DNA of 64,000 bases from Aridibacter sp965216195 (GTDB taxonomy: Bacteria > Acidobacteriota > Blastocatellia > Pyrinomonadales > Pyrinomonadaceae): assembly GCA_965216195.1 (NCBI GenBank), contig OZ244151.1, positions 1,860,001 through 1,924,000 on the forward strand. The letters are read 5' to 3'. The translations under genes and the position numbers were made by a program. A model generated the notes under the pieces. It did not search any database and was not told the DNA's origin. It saw nothing but the letters and a program-made list of their open reading frames with translations. Below are positions 53,298-61,797 of this stretch, piece by piece (position 1 is the first letter of the stretch; each line of letters opens with the position of its first letter).

Positions 53298-53954
53298 TCA
53301 ATCCCTTTCTTTCCTCGAAATCATCAAACCATCCCGCACTGCAAACAAGATATTCGTCACCCTTTCATCCGAATTTATTTTAACGTTGTAATCGTGGAGA
53401 GCTTGCGTTGATTGTTTTACGTCAATGCCATTTTCCGCATTCAAAACATCGCCGCTCCAGAGAACGTTATCGGCAACTATCAATCCACCAATCCGCATTT
53501 TCGGAAAAACCAAATCGTAATAATTTGAATAATTGGATTTATCGGCATCGATAAAAACAAGGTCAATCGTTTCGTTCAAATTCGGTATAATTTGATCCGC
53601 CTGTCCGAGGTGCGATTCGATTTTCGAACCCAGATCGCTTTTCGACCAAAATTCCTTCGCAATCCGGTTTGTTTCCTCTTCAATATCGAGCGTGATAACT
53701 TTGCCGTCGACGGCTAAACCTTCCGCCAAACAAAGCGTTGAATACCCCATATACGTTCCGATCTCGAGAACCCTTCGCGGGGTGAGCATCTTTGAAAACA
53801 TCGCCAGAAGTCGTCCTTGGTAAAAACCCGAAAGCATATTGCTGTCTTCGCGTTCGCCAAAGGTCTTTCGACGCAATTCTCTTAGAACTTCGCTTTCGCC
53901 GGAAGTATATTTCTCAGCGTAATTTTGAATTTCAGGATTTACAATTTCCTGCAT
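53298..53954 (-). CDS. SAM-dependent O-methyltransferase (catechol/caffeoyl-CoA type)
   Basis: 218 residues, class I Rossmann methyltransferase. SAM motif VLEIGTYMGYSTLCLAEGL, divalent metal Asp in LVFIDADKSNY and VADNVLWSG. Probably methylates a catechol or similar hydroxyl in the cytoplasm. Last gene of the Rrf2-led operon, starting one base after the DUF5335 stop. Confidence 0.92.
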   Translation of the reverse strand: MQEIVNPEIQNYAEKYTSGESEVLRELRRKTFGEREDSNMLSGFYQGRLLAMFSKMLTPRRVLEIGTYMGYSTLCLAEGLAVDGKVITLDIEEETNRIAKEFWSKSDLGSKIESHLGQADQIIPNLNETIDLVFIDADKSNYSNYYDLVFPKMRIGGLIVADNVLWSGDVLNAENGIDVKQSTQALHDYNVKINSDERVTNILFAVRDGLMISRKERD

Positions 53955-54332
53955 TTACGATGCCCCATCGATCAACGACTCCAGACGCAAAGCAATCAAA
54001 CTTTCCTCGTTGTCGATAATCTCGAGTGCTCCTTCGCTACCATCTAGGTCGTATTGTACGGTCACACCACGAACGTTGGTGATCGTATCTCTTACCTTTT
54101 CAGCTCTTTGGTCACCTCGGTCAATCCTGAGTACCTCGATATCTTTCGTTTCGCCATTATCCTTAAGCGCGACGTTTTCCAGGTGCGCTTCCTGTCCTTC
54201 TTCCTCGACTGACCCATTTTTTCTAAAAACTTCAAATCTTCCGCGCCGATCGTTATTTCTAATCGAAAACGCCTGCAAAAATTCTTTCCAATTTTTCGGA
54301 TCAATATTTATCCTCGGTTCTTTTGTTGCCAC
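53955..54332 (-). CDS. DUF5335 family protein
   Basis: 125 residues with a GTG start at 54332 and GGAGG nine bases before it; a TTG further up lies in that ribosome site. The DPKNWKEFLQAFSIRNNDRRGRFEV region and the C-terminal EIIDNEESLIALRLES match the DUF5335 pattern. Small soluble protein of unknown role, common in Acidobacteriota. Confidence 0.65.
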   Translation of the reverse strand: MATKEPRINIDPKNWKEFLQAFSIRNNDRRGRFEVFRKNGSVEEEGQEAHLENVALKDNGETKDIEVLRIDRGDQRAEKVRDTITNVRGVTVQYDLDGSEGALEIIDNEESLIALRLESLIDGAS

Positions 54333-54350
54333 TCCTATACCCTCCAAATA

Positions 54351-55355
54351 TCAAATTTTTATAACAATTTTGCCAAAGTGCGAGCCGCTTTCCATATATC
54401 TTAAAGCTTCGCGAGCATCACCAAATCCAAAGACTTTATCAACGATAGGTTTAATGAGATGTTCGCCGATAAAATCGTTCATTTGCTCAAACATCACCCG
54501 CGAGCCAACGAAAATCCCCTGCATTTTAACCGCTTTCATCAATATCGAAGTTGCGTTGAAGTCACCTTTCCCCGCCAAAACTCCGATAACGGCAATGTGC
54601 CCTCCCATTTTTACGGAGTTTAGAGATTTCTGCAGCGTCCCCGCTCCGCCTACTTCAACAACGTGATCCACACCGCTCTTTTCCGTATAAACCAAAACCG
54701 CGTCATCCCAATCCGGGTTTTCTTTATAGTTTATTAGATGATTCGCGCCGAGCACATCCGCCTGGCCCAGCTTTTCGTCACTTGAAGATGTAATAATCGT
54801 TTTCGCGCCAGAATTTTTTGCGAACTGAAGTCCGAAAATCGAAACTCCTCCCGTTCCCAAAAGCAAAACCGTGTCGTCCTCTTGGAGTTCGCCGGAGACC
54901 TTCAAAGCATTCCATGCAGTAACGCCAGCGCATGGAAGAGTTGCCGCTTCTTCGTAAGAAAGATGCTTCGGAATTCTCACCAAACCTTCCTCGTTAAAGG
55001 CGCCATACTCCCGCAAACAACCATCCAAGTCTCCTCCGAGTGCGGTGCGCGCCTTATTAAACTCTATTCCGCCGTCGATCCAACCCTGCATAAAAATCGG
55101 CATTACTCGATCGCCAACCTTCCAACGGGTTACATCGTTTCCGACCTCGACAACCTCACCGGCTCCATCTGAAAGCGGCACTAAAGGCGTCTTCAACTTT
55201 GGATTGTAAAATCCTTTTACCATCATCAAGTCGCGATAATTCAAAGACGCTGCGTGAAATCTAACCAACACCTCGCTCGCCTCTGGCTTTGGAGTGTCGC
55301 GTTCGGCCCCTGCTAATTCATCAATTCCAAATTCCTGTATTTCGTAAGCTTTCAT
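54351..55355 (-). CDS. zinc-independent MDR dehydrogenase / quinone reductase
   Basis: 334 residues. GroES-like domain with NYRDLMMVKG and SDGAGEVVEVG, no zinc ligands, and a Rossmann motif LLGTGGVSIFGLQFAK. Family members reduce alkenals or quinones with NADPH. Part of the Rrf2-led operon. Confidence 0.88.
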   Translation of the reverse strand: MKAYEIQEFGIDELAGAERDTPKPEASEVLVRFHAASLNYRDLMMVKGFYNPKLKTPLVPLSDGAGEVVEVGNDVTRWKVGDRVMPIFMQGWIDGGIEFNKARTALGGDLDGCLREYGAFNEEGLVRIPKHLSYEEAATLPCAGVTAWNALKVSGELQEDDTVLLLGTGGVSIFGLQFAKNSGAKTIITSSSDEKLGQADVLGANHLINYKENPDWDDAVLVYTEKSGVDHVVEVGGAGTLQKSLNSVKMGGHIAVIGVLAGKGDFNATSILMKAVKMQGIFVGSRVMFEQMNDFIGEHLIKPIVDKVFGFGDAREALRYMESGSHFGKIVIKI

Positions 55356-55420
55356 AATTTTTCAGACATTTTGAGCGCAATTCAAGCCCTACTTGCGTTC
55401 AAAACCCGACTTTCACTCCT

Positions 55421-56179
55421 TTATTGCGCTGTAAATCCACCGTCAACTCTGATCGAACTACCCGTGACAAATGAAGATTTTTCGGAACAAAGCCACACGC
55501 ATGCATCGGCAACTTCCTCCGGCTTTCCAACTCTCCCAACTGGATGAAGCGACTCAAAATACCTATATGCTTCTTCCTGCCCTTGAGTAAATCGGTCGAT
55601 CATCGGCGTCTCGATCGCCGCCGGGAGCACCGCATTTACACGGATTCCCTGCTGTGCATATTCGAGCGCGAGCGACTTCGTTAAACCGATCACGGCGTGT
55701 TTGCTGGCCGAATAGATCGGCCCGCTCGCTAGTCCGACAACTCCGGCAATCGAAGAAGTATTTACAATTGCTCCTCCACCGGTTTCGAGCATTGCCGGAA
55801 TTTCTTCTTTCATCGACATCCAAACACCTTTTACGTTTGTGTCCATGACCATGTCATAAATTTCTTCGGTCTGCTCGGGTAAGGGCTTAAAGTATTGCTC
55901 GACGCCGGCATTGTTAACGGCGAAATCGAGTCTACCGTAGGTTTCGATCGTTTTCGAAACCATGGTTTTTACCTCATCAGATTTTTGAATATCCGTTTGA
56001 ACAAAAGTCGCATCGCCACCATCGGCATTTATTTTTTCGGCGACTTTGTTTCCCTCTTCCTCGCGCCTTCCGGTTACAACAATTTTCGCGCCCTCGACCG
56101 CAAAAGCTTCTGCCGCAGCGGTTCCAATTCCCGATGTCCCACCAGTAATCAGGACGACTTTTCCTTCAAATTCCGCCAT
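55421..56179 (-). CDS. short-chain dehydrogenase/reductase
   Basis: 252 residues. Cofactor motif TGGTSGIG (13-20), NNAG, catalytic Ser region and YSASK. NAD(P)-dependent, substrate unknown; glucose dehydrogenase-like SDR. Three bases after the thioredoxin-like gene in the same operon. Confidence 0.93.
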   Translation of the reverse strand: MAEFEGKVVLITGGTSGIGTAAAEAFAVEGAKIVVTGRREEEGNKVAEKINADGGDATFVQTDIQKSDEVKTMVSKTIETYGRLDFAVNNAGVEQYFKPLPEQTEEIYDMVMDTNVKGVWMSMKEEIPAMLETGGGAIVNTSSIAGVVGLASGPIYSASKHAVIGLTKSLALEYAQQGIRVNAVLPAAIETPMIDRFTQGQEEAYRYFESLHPVGRVGKPEEVADACVWLCSEKSSFVTGSSIRVDGGFTAQ

Positions 56180-56182
56180 TCT

Positions 56183-56830
56183 CTATCTTGCCCCTTGTTC
56201 GATGATCACTTCCGCGGTGTGCGGAATCTGCGTCTTGTTCGCTGAACGCCACACAGTTAGCAGCTTCTCAAACTCATTTTGAATGGTCTGTTCTCTATCT
56301 TTTAAATACCACCGCTGCATATTTTCCATCATGTCGTCTTTTTCCATCCCGCGTTCCCGCATTTCCGCGAAATAATCCATTGCGACCTGCGGTCTCGGCC
56401 CCCAATTACCAAGCTCCTCCAGGGTTTCCGCATCAAGCGCAATCAACTTCGGAATTGAACGCCCGCCGTTCGTCAGATATCTATCCATCAATTGGAGATT
56501 TTCATCTCGCAGAATATAGCGGGTTTCTATGTTTTCACTTTCGGAGGCAATCTTTTCGACCACCGGAATACTCTGCGCAGCATCCCCACACCAGCCTTCC
56601 GTAATAATCAACCAGATCATTTTCCGCCCAACATCCCGAGCCGTATCCACAAGCGAGGCATTCAGCTCTGCAGTTTTTTCGAGCCGCTTCATTCTTTGCC
56701 GGTTTAATTTTCCGTAGTTAAATAGCGCCTCAGTCTGCTCTGGTCCAGTCGTTTTTCCCTCCGCCAGCAAGCCATCGATCAGCTCGATGTACGCGCCAAA
56801 GGTCATCGCTTTTTCTATATATTCTTTCAT
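56183..56830 (-). CDS. thioredoxin-family protein
   Basis: 215 residues. Thioredoxin fold with the active-site region EGWCGDAAQS (single Cys, CxxA) and the cis-Pro SIPKLIALD. Long N-terminal helix (1-65). Single-Cys members often act in bacillithiol or monothiol exchange; the substrate is unknown. It overlaps the nitroreductase gene by four bases (ATGA). Confidence 0.85.
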   Translation of the reverse strand: MKEYIEKAMTFGAYIELIDGLLAEGKTTGPEQTEALFNYGKLNRQRMKRLEKTAELNASLVDTARDVGRKMIWLIITEGWCGDAAQSIPVVEKIASESENIETRYILRDENLQLMDRYLTNGGRSIPKLIALDAETLEELGNWGPRPQVAMDYFAEMRERGMEKDDMMENMQRWYLKDREQTIQNEFEKLLTVWRSANKTQIPHTAEVIIEQGAR

Positions 56831-57486
56831 ATTCGTTTAATTAGTTCCTCTTTCGGATAGCGCACTTTCTCGAGTTTGCTCAGCCAGTCTTCAGCCTCGT
56901 CTCGATAGCCAACGGCACATAGTACAACCGAAAAGTAGCCGTCCTTATCAATCCCCAATACCTTGTCGTATCCCTCCGGCTCAAATCCTTCCATCGGGCA
57001 AGCATCAATCCCGCGTACCGCCGTTACACTCATCAAAACGCCCAACGCAATAAAACACTGTCTCGCCGACCATTCATTGATAAATCCATTCTCGATCGCC
57101 ATTTTTTGCGAACCGAGTATTCTCTCCTCAAGCAGCTTAAGTGTTTCGGCCGGCGTTCCACGAACCTCGGTTACTCGTTCGAAATATCTTTTGACATCCT
57201 GCTTATCGGCATCTTTTTTTGCTGCAATCACCACAAGGTGCGAACAGTCTTCGACCTGCGGCTGATTCCATGTAAACGGCGTCAGTTCTTTGCGAACGGC
57301 CTCATCCGTTACCACATAAAATTTCCAGGGCTGGAGCCCGTAGCTCGACGGCGATAAAACCAGAGAGTCTTCAAGCGCTTCCCAATCTTCCGCCGACACC
57401 TTTCTCGCAGGGTCAAATTTCTTTACCGCATAACGCCATTTTAATTGGCTCAAAAGCTCCTCGTTTGAAACTAAATTGTTGCTCAA
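56827..57486 (-). CDS. NAD(P)H nitroreductase (NfnB/NfsB type)
   Basis: 219 residues, flavin-binding family; RYAVKKFDP, SPSSYGLQPWKFYVV, IDACPMEGFEPEGYDKVLGI are typical. Reduces nitro compounds and quinones using FMN. TTG start overlaps the Rrf2 stop (TTGA), so the regulator and this gene are translationally coupled. Confidence 0.93.
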   Translation of the reverse strand: MSNNLVSNEELLSQLKWRYAVKKFDPARKVSAEDWEALEDSLVLSPSSYGLQPWKFYVVTDEAVRKELTPFTWNQPQVEDCSHLVVIAAKKDADKQDVKRYFERVTEVRGTPAETLKLLEERILGSQKMAIENGFINEWSARQCFIALGVLMSVTAVRGIDACPMEGFEPEGYDKVLGIDKDGYFSVVLCAVGYRDEAEDWLSKLEKVRYPKEELIKRI

Positions 57487-57926
57487 CTGTTATTTTTCCC
57501 CTTTTCTTCTTTACATCTTTTTAGCTCGTCGATCACATCCTGGAGCGTGTAACCCGCAAACTTTTGTTTTACGGCCTCGTCAATTTCGGTTTGAAGTCTT
57601 CCTAAAACAGTTGTGATCGTCGATCCGATGTCGCACTCCTGATCGGGTTCCTTTGCATGGAGTCCGAAGATGCTATCGTGTGAAACCGCTTCGTAAATCT
57701 CCAATAGCCCGACTTCTTCCGGTTGGCGCGTAAGACATGTACCGCCGGAATAACCGGTTTGCGAAACAACCAGATCAGCTTCGTGCAGTTCGCTTAAAAG
57801 CCTGCGGATTACGACCGCATTGGTATTCACGCTCTTAGCGATATACCCTGACTTCATACGCTCGTCGCAGTTGTTAGCGAGCATCGCCATCACGTGAACC
57901 GCCATTGCAAACTGACTATTTGCCAT
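57483..57926 (-). CDS. Rrf2 family regulator of the redox operon
   Basis: 147 residues from the ATG at 57926, 2 bases downstream of the operator; the frame is open further upstream, across the operator. Winged helix (MANSQFAMAVHVMAML, SVNTNAVVIRRLLSEL) with the YSGGT wing. It has Cys in GGTCLTR and DQECDIG rather than a Fe-S triad, so like YwnA-type members it may sense oxidation by thiols. It is the first gene of an operon of redox enzymes. Confidence 0.9.
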   Translation of the reverse strand: MANSQFAMAVHVMAMLANNCDERMKSGYIAKSVNTNAVVIRRLLSELHEADLVVSQTGYSGGTCLTRQPEEVGLLEIYEAVSHDSIFGLHAKEPDQECDIGSTITTVLGRLQTEIDEAVKQKFAGYTLQDVIDELKRCKEEKGKNNS

Positions 57927-57928
57927 AA

Positions 57929-57949
57929 TTGTAACAAGTTTAGTTACAA
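57929..57949. promoter_or_regulatory. operator TTGTAAC-N7-GTTACAA upstream of the Rrf2 operon
   Basis: Perfect inverted repeat, right next to the Rrf2 start codon (3 bases away), so binding would block translation initiation or the promoter directly. The same arms and spacing occur at 45372-45392 before trxA. Confidence 0.75.
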
Positions 57950-57987
57950 AAGAAGTGAAAGTCAACCGTAGAGAAAATCGGGCTGGT

Positions 57988-58710
57988 TTAGGAGCTTTTT
58001 TTTACAATGTCGCCCTTCTCAATGAAATCTTCTTTAATCGATAAAAAGTTAAGCCCACGCAGTCTCTCGAAGTCAAAGAAGATGACAGGAAGTCCCATCG
58101 CAAACCAAAAACTATGTTTGTTCTGAAGTTGAAAATGTATATGGGGCTCTGTCGAATGCCCGGAATTTCCGCACAAAGCAAGCAGTTGCCCGGTCCTAAC
58201 CCGGTCTCCAACTTTCACTACGAAGCTGTCTTTTTTTATATGTGCAATAAAGCTAAATTCATCTTTACTGTGCTTGATAACAATGTGATTTCCACGAAAG
58301 TCCCTGGTTTTCCAGTCGACAGATAAGTCGCCAACCCTAGTATAATCTCTTACGCCGTTTCTCACCGTAACTACTTCACCAGCCGCGGGGCTTACGACCT
58401 CCGCCTCAAAACAATAGTAATCGCTCAGCGCCTCGCCACAGTTTTTGTGTGAGCTTCCATTTTCGTCAACAATTACAAAATCGTAAGCATAGCGTTGCGT
58501 AAGAATATCCCATGAGTGAGAATTCTCACGGATTGAGCCGCCATTTACTGCTTTCCAGGTTCCGTCTGAAAAAGGGAGCTCATATTTTGTCTTATTTTCG
58601 CGATTATCCTTATCCGGCAAACCATATGGGTATGAAATGTATATGTAAAAATGGCCCAACAATTGTAGGAGCGAATGAAAGAAAACTATTGGATTTAATA
58701 GCTTTTGCAT
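57988..58710 (-). CDS. M23 family metallopeptidase
   Basis: 240 residues. Peptidase M23 (LytM) domain with zinc-site residues in the QRYAYDFVI region and NSGHSTEPHIHFQ. The N-terminal hydrophobic stretch (7-28) may be a signal anchor. Such enzymes cut peptidoglycan cross-links. Overlap of function with the phospho-lyase fusion (domains that are fused with M23 in some rhizobia) is only a curiosity here. Starts 16 bases after the GntR stop. Confidence 0.85.
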   Translation of the reverse strand: MQKLLNPIVFFHSLLQLLGHFYIYISYPYGLPDKDNRENKTKYELPFSDGTWKAVNGGSIRENSHSWDILTQRYAYDFVIVDENGSSHKNCGEALSDYYCFEAEVVSPAAGEVVTVRNGVRDYTRVGDLSVDWKTRDFRGNHIVIKHSKDEFSFIAHIKKDSFVVKVGDRVRTGQLLALCGNSGHSTEPHIHFQLQNKHSFWFAMGLPVIFFDFERLRGLNFLSIKEDFIEKGDIVKKSS

Positions 58711-58726
58711 GGATCTAACCAGCCTT

Positions 58727-59614
58727 TTAAAGTTGCTTCAGATCGTTCAAGGATTCCTCGGAAATCGCCCGAAAGATTCGCAATTTTTTGCTATCCGGAA
58801 GCTCCTTAGCGGTGAGTGAATCGCAGATTATCATCGAAGCGCTCTCCAACCCCCTTCGCCAATCACCTTCAGCAGTTGAACGCGTGATAATGGTCTCATT
58901 ATCGACTTTCGCTGCGACTAAAATCGTTTTTGCCATAACCAAAAACTGGTCCCAGCCCGAAACAACTGCAATCAAAGAGTCCCCCGCGGGACGACTTTCC
59001 CCTTCCATAGCGCCCGGTACCGAACCCGATTTCAAATAGACGCAGCTTTGACCGGAATTCAGCAGAGCATCAATTTTCGGTTTTTCATCAGATAACGCCA
59101 CGAAATTTGAATCAAGCTCAGCGAATTCGTTTTCAAAATCTTCAAAGCTTATTCCGTAAACGCGTGCGCCCAGAGCCTCCTTAATCTCCGAAACCAGGAT
59201 GCGCCTAAGCGGTACATCGGATTCGATCACAAGAAAACTCTTAGCCTTTTTTTTATCCAGCTTTCTTCGTAAAGAATTTTCAATCTCATCGACTGAAAAA
59301 CCCAGGGATTGGGCGGTTTGGAAAAACCTCGCAACAAGAGAATCAATCTCTATCTTGTCTTCCAGGCTACCTGTTGCTACCTCGTTGACGTAAAATCCGC
59401 TTCCCTGCCTAAATTCGATCAACCCTTGTTCGGACAATTCCCGGTACGCATTTGAAACAGTATTGGCATGTATTTTGAATCGTCTGGCGATTTCCTCTCG
59501 GCTGGGAAGTTTCTCCCCAACCTCTAAATCGCCGCTCGCCACTCCCAGCGCAATCTGAGTAACGAGCTGTTCGCGCATGGGAACTTCGTTGTTTTTTGAG
59601 AGCCAGAGTTTCAT
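58727..59614 (-). CDS. GntR family regulator with large C-terminal domain
   Basis: 295 residues. N-terminal winged helix of YtrA/GntR type (EVPMREQLVTQIALGVASGDLEVGEKLPSREEIARRF...) at 10-75, and a C-terminal part of about 200 residues without the usual aminotransferase domain, perhaps a degenerate ligand-binding fold. Ligand unknown. It may control the M23 gene downstream or the epimerase upstream. Confidence 0.85.
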   Translation of the reverse strand: MKLWLSKNNEVPMREQLVTQIALGVASGDLEVGEKLPSREEIARRFKIHANTVSNAYRELSEQGLIEFRQGSGFYVNEVATGSLEDKIEIDSLVARFFQTAQSLGFSVDEIENSLRRKLDKKKAKSFLVIESDVPLRRILVSEIKEALGARVYGISFEDFENEFAELDSNFVALSDEKPKIDALLNSGQSCVYLKSGSVPGAMEGESRPAGDSLIAVVSGWDQFLVMAKTILVAAKVDNETIITRSTAEGDWRRGLESASMIICDSLTAKELPDSKKLRIFRAISEESLNDLKQL

Positions 59615-59648
59615 AGAAATATAAAAGGCGGAGCCTGCTCAAAACAGC

Positions 59649-60548
59649 TTACTCAAGCGCTTTTCGCAATGCACTTTCGATGTCAGGAAACTCAAATTCA
59701 AACCCGGCTTCCTCTAATTTCTGAGGAACGACGCGCGCACCTTCGAGAAGAAGTTTTTCACCCATTTCCCCAAAAATTAACTTAATTCCAAACTCCGGAA
59801 CCGGAATAATCGTCGGGCGACTAATCACACTTCCAAGCGTCGTCGTAAATTCCTCGTTTGTGACGGGATCTGGCGAAGTGGCGTTTACCGCACCCTCAAT
59901 AGAATCGTTGTTAATCAAAAAGATCAAAAGTTTTACCAGGTCTTCAATCACGATCCAGCTCATATACTGTTTTCCGCTTCCGACCACGCCGCCTACGCCG
60001 TAGCTGAAAGGAGTGATCATTTTTGCCAACGCACCACCCTCTTTCGAGAGAATTAAGCCGATTCTTGCCGAAACTACGCGTGCTCCAAACTCCTCTGCCT
60101 TTTTAGCTTCAGCTTCCCATTCTTTACAGACATCCGGAAGAAACCCTTCTCCCGCCTCACTCTCTTCCGTTAAAACCTCGTCGTCACGATCGCCGTAGAA
60201 ACCTACTGCCGACGCCGAAACAAAAACACGCGGCGGTTTTTCGAGTCTTTTTAGAGCTTCGACCAACGTCCGTGTACCAACTACGCGACTGTCTCGAATT
60301 CGCTTTTTCTTTTCGTCAGACCAGTTTCCGTCTGCTACGCTTTCGCCCGCCAGATGCACAACCGCGTCCATGCCTTCAAGTTTTTCGAATTCTTCATCCC
60401 CAAAACCCTCGGCTGCGTCCCAGGAGATCTCGTTTGAATTTTCCGCCGGCTTTCTCGACAACTTAAAAACAGTATGTCCGATTTTTTTTAGCGCCGGAAC
60501 AAGTTCATCTCCAACCAAGCCGCTCGCACCTGTCACTAAAATCTTCAT
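59649..60548 (-). CDS. TIGR01777 family NAD-dependent epimerase
   Basis: 299 residues. Extended SDR with VTGASGLVGDELVPAL (4-19), VHLAGESVADG and the DUF1731 C-terminus (VVPQKLEEAGFEFEFPDIESALRKAL). Typical of YfcH/SDR39U1; substrate unknown. Overlaps the cytochrome c gene by four bases (ATGA). Confidence 0.92.
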   Translation of the reverse strand: MKILVTGASGLVGDELVPALKKIGHTVFKLSRKPAENSNEISWDAAEGFGDEEFEKLEGMDAVVHLAGESVADGNWSDEKKKRIRDSRVVGTRTLVEALKRLEKPPRVFVSASAVGFYGDRDDEVLTEESEAGEGFLPDVCKEWEAEAKKAEEFGARVVSARIGLILSKEGGALAKMITPFSYGVGGVVGSGKQYMSWIVIEDLVKLLIFLINNDSIEGAVNATSPDPVTNEEFTTTLGSVISRPTIIPVPEFGIKLIFGEMGEKLLLEGARVVPQKLEEAGFEFEFPDIESALRKALE

Positions 60549-60952
60549 TGGTTTTTATCCCCGGCGAGTTCGCGCCCCTGCAAATCTCTCATTACAAATT
60601 TTGCCATTTTGCGAATTTCAGTTTCCGTCAGCTGATTATCAAACGAAGGCATTGGAAGTTTTCCATGTGCTATCTGCTGATAAATCTCGGCTTCACTTTT
60701 CTTCGCGGCATCACCAACACGCAAGCTCGGAACTTGTTTACCATCAACCATTTTCCCGTAGGCTTCCACGCCATGACATATCGCGCAGTTGGCCCGATAG
60801 AGCGACGCTTCATAGGACTTGCTATCAGCGATCATAAAATTCCCGCGACTTTTTTTCGATTGCGAGCAAGCGATAGCAAAAAGGACGAAAACAACTCCTA
60901 TAACAACGCCTTTTATTATGCTCACTCGATTAAAGCCGGTTCCTCTCAACAT
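60545..60952 (-). CDS. monoheme cytochrome c
   Basis: 135 residues. N-terminal membrane segment (12-28) with C29, possibly a lipid-anchor site (FAIACSQ), then a single heme site C56-x2-C59-H60 and the sixth-ligand Met in LPMPSFDN. Periplasmic electron carrier, small class I type. It might serve the nar-act chain but is not linked to it by position. Confidence 0.88.
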   Translation of the reverse strand: MLRGTGFNRVSIIKGVVIGVVFVLFAIACSQSKKSRGNFMIADSKSYEASLYRANCAICHGVEAYGKMVDGKQVPSLRVGDAAKKSEAEIYQQIAHGKLPMPSFDNQLTETEIRKMAKFVMRDLQGRELAGDKNQ

Positions 60953-61008
60953 TTACCACTTACCACTTACCAATCACCACTTACGACTTACCTTCGACCC
61001 TTGCCACT

Positions 61009-61779
61009 CTATTTTATCGCCCCTTCGATAGGGCTTGATGCGCTCGCATACAAACGTTTCGCCATCCGTCCTGACTCAAAAGCAAGACGCCCTGCTTCAA
61101 CGCCGAGCTTCATCGCCGTAGCCATTTTTGCGGCATCCTCCGCCTCGGCAATCGCTGTGTTCATAAGGATCGCATCCGCACCGAGTTCCATTGCAATCGC
61201 CGCATCAGAGGCAGTTCCAACGCCGGCATCGACAATAATCGTTGCATCCGGCAATTGCTCTCTCATTATTTTAAGATTCGCGGGATTTTGCACGCCAAGT
61301 CCCGAGCCGATCGGTGCGGCAAGCGGCATCACGGCCGCGCAACCGGCATCAAGCAGTTTCTTCGCCATGATCAAATCGTCCGAAAAGTATGGCAACACTA
61401 TAAAGCCTTCATCGACAAGGACTTTCGCCGCTTCCAATGTTTGTTCGTTATCCGGAAGGAGCGTGGTTTCGTCGCCAATAACCTCTAGCTTTATCCACTC
61501 GGTATCGAGTGCTTCGCGCGCCAAACGCGATGTTCTGATTGCGTGTTCGGCGTCGTAACACCCGGCGGTGTTTGGCAGAATCTGCAATCGTGGATCAAGG
61601 TGATCGAGAAACGACTCAACCTTGCCGTCAAGCGGCACACGGTTAACAGCGACGGTTACCATCTCGGCACCCGACGCAGAATGTGCCAGCTTCATTTCAT
61701 CAAAACTTCGATACTTTCCGGTACCAATTATTAAGCGCGATGAAAATGATTTTCCCGCTAGTTCGAATAATTCACTCAT
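61009..61779 (-). CDS. thiG: thiazole synthase
   Basis: 256 residues. Forms thiazole phosphate in thiamine synthesis. Schiff-base lysine K97 (EWIKLEVI) and the conserved GTGKY, NTAGC, MPLAAPIGSG and DAGVGTASDAA are present. Together with thiD-thiE at 34 kb it indicates thiamine synthesis; thiS, thiF and thiC are not in the window. Confidence 0.95.
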   Translation of the reverse strand: MSELFELAGKSFSSRLIIGTGKYRSFDEMKLAHSASGAEMVTVAVNRVPLDGKVESFLDHLDPRLQILPNTAGCYDAEHAIRTSRLAREALDTEWIKLEVIGDETTLLPDNEQTLEAAKVLVDEGFIVLPYFSDDLIMAKKLLDAGCAAVMPLAAPIGSGLGVQNPANLKIMREQLPDATIIVDAGVGTASDAAIAMELGADAILMNTAIAEAEDAAKMATAMKLGVEAGRLAFESGRMAKRLYASASSPIEGAIK

Positions 61780-61797
61780 AAAATATTTTAAATAACT

